In this document: positions 53,826-61,699 of the stretch, one piece after another
Layout: each line of letters begins with the position of its first letter
Numbering within the stretch: the stretch's first letter is position 1
Source of the DNA: Bradyrhizobium elkanii USDA 76
GTDB taxonomy: Bacteria; Pseudomonadota; Alphaproteobacteria; Rhizobiales; Xanthobacteraceae
NCBI RefSeq assembly: GCF_023278185.1
Contig: NZ_CP066356.1
Coordinates: 2,038,001-2,102,000, forward strand
Length of the DNA: 64,000 bases
Reading direction: 5' to 3'
The notes under the pieces: generated by a model
The model's database searches: none
Seen by the model: only the letters and a program-made list of their open reading frames with translations
Told to the model about the DNA's origin: nothing
Position numbers and translations under genes: made by a program

Positions 53826-56800
53826 TGCGCATCCGACGGCTGTTCATTGTCGGTTCCGCCGTCGCGGCCTTGGGCCTCATCGCTGCCGCAGTGCTCGGTA
53901 TCGTTCTCTACGGAATGGCGGGCGGGAGCGGCGAGAACCAGCAGGATGTGCTGGCTAGTCTTGTCTCGCGGACGCTTTCGACGCCGGCGACCCAGGTCCA
54001 TGTCGGCGCCGTCGATGGCGTGCTGTCCTCGGATGCCACGGTCCGCGACGTCAGCATCACCGACAAGGACGGCGTCTGGCTGACGCTCGACAAGGCGCGC
54101 CTCGTCTGGCGACGCAGCGCACTGTTGCTGGGGCGGCTGGAAATCGACCGCCTCGAGATCGGCACGCTCGAGATCAAGCGAAAACCACTTCCGTCCGACC
54201 AGCCTGCCGCCGAGTCCGATCAGCCGATCCTGCCCGACCTTCCGGTGAAGGTGCAGGTGAGGGCTTTCGACCTGCGGGCCTTGACGCTGGGACAGTCGAT
54301 TCTGGGTGAAGCCTTGAGTGTCGCGGCGACCGGCAATACCGAGCTCGGCTCGCCCTCGGAAGGGCTCGTCTTCAACCTCGATGCCACCCGCAAGGATTTC
54401 CCGGGCCACTTCAAGGCCGCTCTCGCCTACGTTCCGCAGGGAAATGCGCTTACCCTCGACGTCACGCTCGACGAGCCGGCCCACGGACTCATGTCGAAGC
54501 TCGGCCATCTGCCGGGCGAGCCGCCCGTCACATTCGCACTGGGCGGCAAGGGCACGCTCGACAGCTTTCGTGGTGCCCTGAAGTTGCAGGCCGGCCCCAC
54601 GATCGATGCGACCGGCACGATTACGCTTGACCGAAACGGGCCGGGCCGAGTGCTCGCAACGCGCCTTGCCAGCCATCTCGAACCGTTGTTGCCGGCGATC
54701 GCCGCGCCGGTTTTCGCCGGTGAAACCCATCTCGACAGTACGACGCATTTTGGTGACGACGGCAGCGTCGCCCTGGACGGGCTGACGCTGACGAGCCGCC
54801 TCGCGCGGCTCGACGCGAAAGGTCTGCTCCGAGCCGACAAGGTCGTGGATTTCGCGGCCTCCATCCGCGCCTTGCCAAGCAACGGCGACGTGACCGAGAC
54901 TGACCAAGGCTCGATCCGCAGCCTCGTCTTCGACAGCCGCGTCAACGGCCCAATCAAGGCTCCCGCAGCATCGATCAAGCTCACGCTGTCGGGTGCTCAT
55001 CTGCCGGACGGAGACGTCGAGGCGCTTGATGCTTCCATCACGGCCGTTCCTCGTGCCGAGGCCAGCGATCCGGCAACGCGCATCATCCTTGACGCGAACC
55101 TGCGCGCTTCCGGCATTGCGCCACGCGACGCGAGTTTGGCGGCCGCGATCGGCGACACCGCGTCGCTCGTGCTCCACGGCGATACGGACCTGGGCGGCCG
55201 CGCCAGGATCGAGCGTCTCGAGATCGGCACATCAACGGTTCAGGCAACCTATGCAGGTGATGTCAGCGCCGGTCGCCTGAATGGCCGGGCAACCGGAACG
55301 GTGCCCGACCTCGGCGCCTTTGCCGACCTTGCCGGGCTGAAGCTCAAGGGCTCGGTGGCGTTCGGCCTCGATCTCGACACGGATCTCCAGCGTGGCAGCT
55401 TTGATATCAGGATGTCAGGTGCCGGCGAGAAGCTTGCGACGGGACTTGCGCCGCTCGATGGGCTCGCGGGGGCGCGGCTCGCACTCGCAGCCGACATCTC
55501 TGGCGACGGCCGCGACACTTACACGGTCCGCGGCGCGTCGATCGATGGTGCCCATGTTGCGGTTCGCGCCAAAGGAACAGTGACGCGCGACTCGAGCGAC
55601 CTGTCGGTGCGTGTGGACTTGCCGGATCTCGCGGCGGCCGATGCGCGCCTCACCGGTACGGGAGCTCTCGACGTCGGTCTCACCGGCGGGCTCGCGCATC
55701 CCGGGGTTTCGTTCGCGGCCTCGGTGGATCGCGCCACCGCCATGCGGCGCCCGATTCCGCATCTGGCGCTCGCCGCGACAGTCAACGACATCAACGGGGT
55801 CTGTGCTGTCGAGGCCAAGCTCGACGGCTCCGTCGACGGCAAGCCGGCGCGCGGGATTGTCCAGGTGAGCCGTCGATCGTCGGAGCCCGACGATCGCGCA
55901 GCTCCCGCCTTTGCCGGATGGCACGCAGAGACCATCGACATCGCGATCGGATCGGTATCCCTGAAGGGGGCAGCAACGATCGACGCACAGAGATTCGGCA
56001 GCGGGCAGATTCGCTTGGCAGCCGGGGCGCTCGCCGACCTCTCGCCGCTTGCCCTCACAGAGCTCGCCGGTTCGGCCTCACTCGATCTTGCCGCTTCGGC
56101 CGATGGCGGCCAGCAGTCGGTTCGGCTTGCCGGTAAGGGTGCCGGAATCCGCGCCGCGGGCACGGCCGTCCGCAGTTTCGATCTGCGCGCCGATGGCGCC
56201 GATCTCTACGGCCATCCGGTGCTCAATGCTGATGCGCAGGTCAACGGTGCCGAGTTCGGCGGTCAGACGGTCTCAAATGTCACGCTAACGGCCAAGGGCA
56301 ATGCCGATGCGAGCACGATCGGTCTGTCCGCCAAGGCTGCCGGCTTCGATCTCGATGCCGCGGGTGCACTGACCACCAGGGAGCGGGTGCGGTTCGATCT
56401 CAACCGCTTCACTGCGCGGCGTGGCGCCAAGGGAATCGCGCTGCAGGGCCCCGCGGGCTTCACGCTCGACGATGGCACGGTGTTGATCGAGCATCTGGCG
56501 CTCGCGATTGGACGTGGCCGCTTCACGGTGGATGGCAAAGCCGGCCAGGTGCTCGACCTCAAGGCCATGGCCACCGCGATCCCGCTCAGCGAGGCCGATG
56601 TCGCGATACCCGGTTTGGGCCTGAGCGGGAGCCTCGACGCGTCAGCCGCGATCGCGGGCTCCATGAGCGCGCCGATCGGCCAGTACAAGGTCGCGGTCAG
56701 GCAGCTCGCCGCGCCGCAGACCAGAAGCGCCGGCCTGCCGCCGATCGACGTTGCCGCGGACGGACGGCTCGATGGCAGCCGCGCGAGCCTGAACACCACA

Positions 56801-58174
56801 ATTGCCGCGGGAAGAGCCGGCGCGATCACGGCGTCGGGCACGGTGCCGCTCGACGCCACGGGTCCGATCGCGCTGACCGCGAAGGGCCGCCTCGATGCCG
56901 CCATCGCCAATGCCGCGCTTTCCGCCTCCGGCCGTACCGTATCCGGCAGCGTCGCGCTCGATGCCCATGTCGGCGGCACGCGCACCAAGCCTCAGATCGG
57001 CGGTGTCGCCAACTTGAGCGGGGGTACCTTCCGCGACAGCATGCTCGGCACGCGCCTCGACGCCGTCGAGGCGAAAATCACCGCCGAAGGAGAGCGCGTC
57101 GTGGTGGAGCGCCTGGCCGCGGTGACGCCCAACGGCGGCACGTTGTCCGGCTCCGGTCAGGTGCGGGTCGCTCCGGATGCAGGCTTTCCAGGCACGGTCT
57201 CGATTCGTGGTCAGCAGGCGACGCTTGCCTCCAGCGCGCTGGCGACCGCGCAGGCCAATCTCGCCATTGACGTCACAGGCGCCCTGGCGCGCGATCCGCG
57301 GATCGTCGGTCGCGTCGACTTGACCCGCGTCAACGTCGATATCCCGGATCGCCTGCCGTCGACGCTGAAGCCGATCGAGGGCATCAACCATGTGAACGCC
57401 TCGGGACAGGCCGCTGCACGGCTCGCGGCTGCGCGCAAGGCCGAGACGCCGAAAGGCAACATGAAGCGTCCGGCGCTCTTCAACGCAGCGCTCGACGTGA
57501 CAGTTTCGGCGCCGAACCACGTCTTCATCCATGGCCGCGGGGTAACCGCGGAACTCGGCGGCTCCGTTCATGTTGGCGGCACGAGCAATGCGCCGGTTCC
57601 GAAGGGAGCCTTCTCGCTCTATCAGGGCAAGCTGGTGGTGCTCGGAAAGACGCTGACCTTCACCAAGGGCAATCTCTCCTTCAATGGCGATCTCGCGCCC
57701 GAGCTCGATTTCGCGGCAGAGATACAGGCCTCCGACATCACCGCGCAGGTCGGAATCTCGGGCCCGGCGGCCGCGCCGGCCTTCGCCTTCCATTCGCAGC
57801 CCGAGTTGCCGCAGGACGAGATCCTGTCGCGCATTCTCTTTCAGAAAGCTTCGGGCAGCCTGACGACCTCGCAGGCCGTGCAGCTCGCAGGGGCCGCGGC
57901 TCAGTTCGCCAGCGGTGGCGAGGGAACGGTGGACCGCATGCGCCGCTCGCTCGGGGTCGACAATCTGGACGTCGGCGCCGGGGCGGGCGGTCCGATGGTC
58001 GGCGCCTCGCGCGCGATCGGCGACAGGCTGAGCGTGGGTGTGCGGACGGGCGCGAGCGCCAGTCAGTCAGGAGTGTCGGCCAATGTCGACGTGACGCGCC
58101 ATATCCGCGTCGAGTCGGATGTCGATGCGAAGGGCTCGACATCCGTCGGAGTCGGCACGCGATTCGAATGGTAA
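53825..58174 (+). CDS. tamB: TamB-like inner-membrane translocation and assembly protein
   Basis: The 1449-residue protein has one N-terminal membrane anchor (LFIVGSAVAALGLIAAAVLG, residues 6-25), a very long periplasmic beta-rich region and a C-terminal TamB domain (from about 1100, with ELDFAAEIQASDITAQVGIS and QPELPQDEILSRILFQ, ending VGVGTRFEW). It bridges the envelope to TamA and is thought to support outer-membrane protein or lipid transport. ATG overlaps the tamA stop by one base (TGATG), so the two are translationally coupled. Confidence 0.94.
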   Translation: MRIRRLFIVGSAVAALGLIAAAVLGIVLYGMAGGSGENQQDVLASLVSRTLSTPATQVHVGAVDGVLSSDATVRDVSITDKDGVWLTLDKARLVWRRSALLLGRLEIDRLEIGTLEIKRKPLPSDQPAAESDQPILPDLPVKVQVRAFDLRALTLGQSILGEALSVAATGNTELGSPSEGLVFNLDATRKDFPGHFKAALAYVPQGNALTLDVTLDEPAHGLMSKLGHLPGEPPVTFALGGKGTLDSFRGALKLQAGPTIDATGTITLDRNGPGRVLATRLASHLEPLLPAIAAPVFAGETHLDSTTHFGDDGSVALDGLTLTSRLARLDAKGLLRADKVVDFAASIRALPSNGDVTETDQGSIRSLVFDSRVNGPIKAPAASIKLTLSGAHLPDGDVEALDASITAVPRAEASDPATRIILDANLRASGIAPRDASLAAAIGDTASLVLHGDTDLGGRARIERLEIGTSTVQATYAGDVSAGRLNGRATGTVPDLGAFADLAGLKLKGSVAFGLDLDTDLQRGSFDIRMSGAGEKLATGLAPLDGLAGARLALAADISGDGRDTYTVRGASIDGAHVAVRAKGTVTRDSSDLSVRVDLPDLAAADARLTGTGALDVGLTGGLAHPGVSFAASVDRATAMRRPIPHLALAATVNDINGVCAVEAKLDGSVDGKPARGIVQVSRRSSEPDDRAAPAFAGWHAETIDIAIGSVSLKGAATIDAQRFGSGQIRLAAGALADLSPLALTELAGSASLDLAASADGGQQSVRLAGKGAGIRAAGTAVRSFDLRADGADLYGHPVLNADAQVNGAEFGGQTVSNVTLTAKGNADASTIGLSAKAAGFDLDAAGALTTRERVRFDLNRFTARRGAKGIALQGPAGFTLDDGTVLIEHLALAIGRGRFTVDGKAGQVLDLKAMATAIPLSEADVAIPGLGLSGSLDASAAIAGSMSAPIGQYKVAVRQLAAPQTRSAGLPPIDVAADGRLDGSRASLNTTIAAGRAGAITASGTVPLDATGPIALTAKGRLDAAIANAALSASGRTVSGSVALDAHVGGTRTKPQIGGVANLSGGTFRDSMLGTRLDAVEAKITAEGERVVVERLAAVTPNGGTLSGSGQVRVAPDAGFPGTVSIRGQQATLASSALATAQANLAIDVTGALARDPRIVGRVDLTRVNVDIPDRLPSTLKPIEGINHVNASGQAAARLAAARKAETPKGNMKRPALFNAALDVTVSAPNHVFIHGRGVTAELGGSVHVGGTSNAPVPKGAFSLYQGKLVVLGKTLTFTKGNLSFNGDLAPELDFAAEIQASDITAQVGISGPAAAPAFAFHSQPELPQDEILSRILFQKASGSLTTSQAVQLAGAAAQFASGGEGTVDRMRRSLGVDNLDVGAGAGGPMVGASRAIGDRLSVGVRTGASASQSGVSANVDVTRHIRVESDVDAKGSTSVGVGTRFEW

Positions 58175-58193
58175 AGGTGACCGAGATCGCGCC

Positions 58194-58967
58194 TCACTTC
58201 GTGGTGTAGCCGCCGTTGACGAGGATGGTCTGGCCGGTCATCCACCAGCCGTCCGACACCAGCAGGCGGATCCACGGCACGATATCCTTGATATCGGTGA
58301 GGCCGGTCCTGGAGAAGCCTGACAGCGCCGCCGCCGATTTGTGATAGGCGACCGCGTCCGCGCCTTCGGCCGGATAGAAGAACGGCGTGTCCATCGGACC
58401 GGGGCCGATCGCGGTAACCGAGATGCCGCGCGCGCCGAACTCCTTCGATGCCGCGCGGGTGAAGTGCTCGACCGGCGCCTTGGTGCCGGCATAGGCGGCA
58501 TAGAACGGCGTGTAGGCGCCGAGCAGCGAGGTCACCAGCGTGCAGATCTTGCCGTTGTCGTTGACGTGACGGCCGGCCTCCTTGAGGAAGAAGAACGCGG
58601 ACTTGGCGTTGACCGCGCTCATCGCGTCATGTTCAGCCTCCGAGATCTCGACCATCGGCTTCTTCAGCACCTTGCCGACGGTGTTGATCGCGATGTCGGG
58701 ACGGCCGATCGCGGCGACCGCGTCGGTGAACAGCTTCTCCATCGCGCCCGATGTCGTGAGGTTGGCCTGGAAGGCGACTGCCTTGCTGCCTGCGGCCTGC
58801 AGCGCCGCCACCGTCGCGTCGGCATCGGCCTTGGTTGCCGCGCTGTTGTAGTGGATCGCAATCGCCTTGGCGCCGTGGGCGGCGAGATCGCGCGCGATCA
58901 AGCCGCCCAGATTCTTGGCGCCGCCGGCGATGATGACGGTCTTGTCCTTGATGCTGTGGTCGGTCAT
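58194..58967 (-). CDS. SDR family oxidoreductase
   Basis: The 257-residue protein is a short-chain dehydrogenase with a slightly unusual cofactor motif (IIAGGAKNLGGLIARDLA in place of TGxxxGxG), and the catalytic Tyr-Lys pair in FYAAYAGTKAPVEHF. GKICTLVTSLLGAYTP carries the Ser. It is convergent with tamB, and divergent from a LysR-type gene that is now frameshifted, so it may have lost its regulator. Substrate unknown. Confidence 0.9.
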   Translation of the reverse strand: MTDHSIKDKTVIIAGGAKNLGGLIARDLAAHGAKAIAIHYNSAATKADADATVAALQAAGSKAVAFQANLTTSGAMEKLFTDAVAAIGRPDIAINTVGKVLKKPMVEISEAEHDAMSAVNAKSAFFFLKEAGRHVNDNGKICTLVTSLLGAYTPFYAAYAGTKAPVEHFTRAASKEFGARGISVTAIGPGPMDTPFFYPAEGADAVAYHKSAAALSGFSRTGLTDIKDIVPWIRLLVSDGWWMTGQTILVNGGYTTK

Positions 58968-59021
58968 GGCATTCGCCTCTCCAGGTCTCGCGGCCGCGCC
59001 CTGCGGCCGCTTTCTGGAGAC

Positions 59022-59033
59022 GACGATATCGTC
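59022..59033. promoter_or_regulatory. 12-bp palindrome between SDR and LysR genes
   Basis: GACGATATCGTC is a perfect palindrome centred 55 bases upstream of the SDR start and about 75 bases before the LysR start. It is a reasonable candidate for part of the LysR binding site. Confidence 0.4.
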
Positions 59034-59102
59034 TAGGATTTGCCGATAAAGCCATGCATTCTGATCTCACTTGTCAGAAATGGCGAACAATCGGGGACGA
59101 TT

Positions 59103-60012
59103 TTGGACCGCGTCGACCTGTTCCGTATCTTCGCCCGCGTCGTCGAGTGCGCGAGTTTTACGCGGGCGGCCGACACGCTGGGCCTGCCGCGCTCATCGGT
59201 CTCGTCGGCGGTCGCGGAGCTGGAGCAGCGCGTCGGCGCGCGGCTGCTGCATCGCACGACGCGAAAGGGTGTCGCCCACGCATGACGGCGCGGCCTTCTA
59301 CGAGCGAGCCTTGCGCGTCGTTGCCGATGTCGAGGAGGCCGAGACCCTGTTCCGCCATGCCGCCGCTGAACCGTCGGGCAGGCTCAGGGTCGACGTGCCC
59401 GGGCGGATCGGCCGCCTGATCATCGCGCCGGCGTTGCCGGCTTTCCTTGATCGCTATCCGCAGATCGACATCGATCTCGGCGTCACCGACCGTGCCATCA
59501 ACCTGATCGAAGACTCCGTCGATTGCGTCGTGCGCGTCGGCCCGCTGGGCGATTCCGGTCTGATCGCGCGGCCGCTCGGCAATCTGACGCTGATCAATGT
59601 CGCAAGCCCCGGATATCTCGCGCGCCACGGCACGCCGCGCACGCCCGACGATCTCGGCGCGCATTGGGCGGTCAACTACGCCTCGCCCTCCACCGGCCGC
59701 ATCGAGGAGTGGGAGTGGAGCGAGCAGGGCGCGTCGCGCAGCATCGCGATGCGCGGCCGCGTCACCGCCAACAGCGCCGAGGCCTATATCGCCTGCTGCC
59801 TCGCCGGCCTCGGGCTGATCCAGATTCCCGTCTACGACGTGAAGCGGCATATCGATGCAGGAGAGCTCGTCGAGCTGATGCCGCGGCACCGCGCCGCGCC
59901 GATGCCGATGACCTTGCTCTATCCGCACCGTCAGCATCTGTCGCGGCGGCTGCAGGTGTTTGCCGACTGGCTGACGGATCTACTGAAACAGAAGCTGCTC
60001 GCGGCGGAGTAG
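59103..60012 (+). pseudogene. LysR-family regulator disrupted by a one-base frameshift
   Basis: From TTG 59103 the frame encodes a normal LysR HTH (DRVDLFRIFARVVECASFTR, then GLPRSSVSSAVAELEQRV) as far as LLHRTTRK, then continues as GVAHA and stops at TGA. The rest, starting SPTHDGAAFYERALRV and running to LLKQKLLAAE, is in the next frame. Removing one G from GGG at 59267-59269 restores one continuous protein of about 303 residues with the LysR effector domain. This is either a real inactivating mutation or a sequencing error. It is divergent from the SDR gene it presumably controlled. Confidence 0.85.
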
Positions 60013-60076
60013 GGGGCGCAGGCTGGCGTTCCCGGTCGGTGGGACGTATAATCCCGCCGCTCGTGACGGTAACCTG

Positions 60077-60697
60077 ATGACCACTTTGGTAAGTAAACTC
60101 GGCCCCGCAATCGCAGTGTTGGCGCTGTGCCTGAGCGGCCAACAGGCCAATGCCCAGGCCGGCCCGGTGCGCTACTGGACGCCGGGCTCGCTGTTCGGCT
60201 TCGGCGGCAGCCTCGCCGACGGCCAGAAGGCGGATACTTACGGAAACTTTCCGAGCTTTGACGCCGCCGGCGCGCAAGGCGGCGATTTCTCATATCTGAA
60301 CGGCCGGCCCGACGGCTGGTTCGCCGGCAGCGAAGGCGGTCGCGTTGGCTGGAACGCGCTCGGCCAATCGGCGGCGTTCGGCTCGCTGGAATATCAGGGC
60401 GCGCAGTTCGGCTACAACTTCAGGGGTGTCGGCAATACGCCCGTGACCTTCTTCGCCGGCTTCGACACCCTGAAATACAATCCGCCCGGTGCCGGCGGGC
60501 CGCTGGCGCCGTTCAGCGGCAATCCCGGCGTCAACGCCGGCTATTCTGCGCGCGCGGGCCTCGAGTTCCGGCCGACTTCGAATCTCAGCCTGTCCTTCGG
60601 CGCGAGCTTTACCCAGCAGGGGGCGGAGCGCATGGACAGCGACATCCATTCGCAGCTGCTGCCCGGCCAGTCTCCGGTCCTGTTCGGCGGCCGGTAA
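60077..60697 (+). CDS. Secreted outer-membrane-type protein of unknown function
   Basis: The 206-residue precursor has a signal peptide (LGPAIAVLALCLSGQQANA, cut before QAGP). The mature part is rich in Gly, aromatic and alternating residues (SLEYQGAQFGYNFRGVGN, VTFFAGFDTLKYNPPG, AGYSARAGLEFRPTSNLSLS), the pattern of a small beta-barrel or autotransporter-like outer-membrane protein. It ends QSPVLFGGR, without a terminal aromatic residue. No function is assignable. A strong hairpin overlaps and follows its stop codon. Confidence 0.7.
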   Translation: MTTLVSKLGPAIAVLALCLSGQQANAQAGPVRYWTPGSLFGFGGSLADGQKADTYGNFPSFDAAGAQGGDFSYLNGRPDGWFAGSEGGRVGWNALGQSAAFGSLEYQGAQFGYNFRGVGNTPVTFFAGFDTLKYNPPGAGGPLAPFSGNPGVNAGYSARAGLEFRPTSNLSLSFGASFTQQGAERMDSDIHSQLLPGQSPVLFGGR

Positions 60698-60725
60698 AGC
60701 GCGATGAGAATCGTCATCGCGCTTT
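60696..60725 (+). terminator. Intrinsic terminator-like hairpin
   Basis: AAAGCGCGATGA (60696-60707) pairs perfectly with TCATCGCGCTTT (60714-60725) around a 6-base loop, overlapping the stop codon of the upstream gene by two bases. The stem ends in TTT and is followed by AGCTCTTTGTTT. Confidence 0.65.
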
Positions 60726-60738
60726 AGCTCTTTGTTTG

Positions 60739-60812
60739 AGCATGATCTCCGCGCAAACGCGTCCCGCGTTTGTCGCGAGGGAAAACCGCTTCGCACTTTT
60801 CCGGATCATGCT
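60739..60812. repeat. Intergenic palindromic repeat with AGCATGATC ends
   Basis: AGCATGATC (60739-60747) and GATCATGCT (60804-60812) are inverted ends. The interior has a further hairpin, GCAAACGCG with CGCGTTTGT. The sequence resembles a short repeat that I recall being widespread in Bradyrhizobium intergenic DNA. Confidence 0.55.
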
Positions 60813-60913
60813 TTAGCGCGTTAGCGCAAGACCGCGGCGCGGCGGTCCTGATTCAACCCAAACCTTCAGCACCCAAGAAGGCTCGAAGTCACGGGCACAG
60901 TCAGGATCGAAAC

Positions 60914-61687
60914 ATGGACATGCAGGGCAAGATCGCACTCGTCACCGCCGCAGCGTCGGGCGCCGGCCGCGCCGGGGCGCGCATCCTCGCGCGCGAGGGC
61001 GCGGCAGTCGCGGTGGTCGACCAGAACGAGGCCGGCGCGAAGGCGGTGGTCGACGAGATCAAAAAGGGCGGCGGGCGCGCGCTGGCGCTGACCGGCGATC
61101 TGCGCGACGACGGCTTTGCGCGCGATATCGTCACTGCGACGGTGAAGGAATTCGGCGCGCTCGACTGCGTGTGGAATCATCTCGGCATTCCCGGTCCGTC
61201 CGTGATCGACGATCTGGAAGGCTGGGATCTCAGCGTCGATCTCAATCTGCGCTCGCAGCTGATCACCACCAACGCGGCGCTCGGCCAGATGACCGCGCGG
61301 CGCCAGGGCAGCATCCTGTTCACCGCATCGACCTCGGGCCTGGTCGGCTCGCCGTGGAGCCCGACTTATTCCGCGGCCAAGGCCGGCGTGATCGGCCTTG
61401 CGCGCGCGCTCGCCAAGCGCCACGCCAAGGACGGCGTCCGCGTCAACGCGATCTGCCCCGGTGCGATCGACACGCCGATGCTGCGGGTGTTCGTCAACCG
61501 GCCGGACCAGCCGGGCCACAACGAGGCCGACGCGGAGGAACTGATCAAGGCCGCGGTCACCCGCAATCCGATGGGCCGCGCGGCGCGCCCCGAGGAGATC
61601 GCGGAGGTCGCGGTGTTCCTGCTGTCGGACAAGGCGTCGTTCGTCACCGGCATCGCGATGCCGGTCGACGGCGGGACGGTGGCGTAG
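60914..61687 (+). CDS. SDR family oxidoreductase
   Basis: The 257-residue protein is a classical SDR: ALVTAAASGAGRAGARILA (the first Gly of TGxxxGxG is Ala), catalytic Ser in LFTASTSGLVGS, Tyr/Lys in TYSAAKAGVIGLARALA, and the C-terminal FVTGIAMPVDGG. ATG 60914 is chosen because homology begins there; AGGATCGAA is a weak ribosome site and the longer upstream frame runs through the repeat. It is convergent with the TonB receptor gene (12 bp between stops). Substrate unknown. Confidence 0.9.
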   Translation: MDMQGKIALVTAAASGAGRAGARILAREGAAVAVVDQNEAGAKAVVDEIKKGGGRALALTGDLRDDGFARDIVTATVKEFGALDCVWNHLGIPGPSVIDDLEGWDLSVDLNLRSQLITTNAALGQMTARRQGSILFTASTSGLVGSPWSPTYSAAKAGVIGLARALAKRHAKDGVRVNAICPGAIDTPMLRVFVNRPDQPGHNEADAEELIKAAVTRNPMGRAARPEEIAEVAVFLLSDKASFVTGIAMPVDGGTVA

Positions 61688-61699
61688 CGGGCGACTTAC

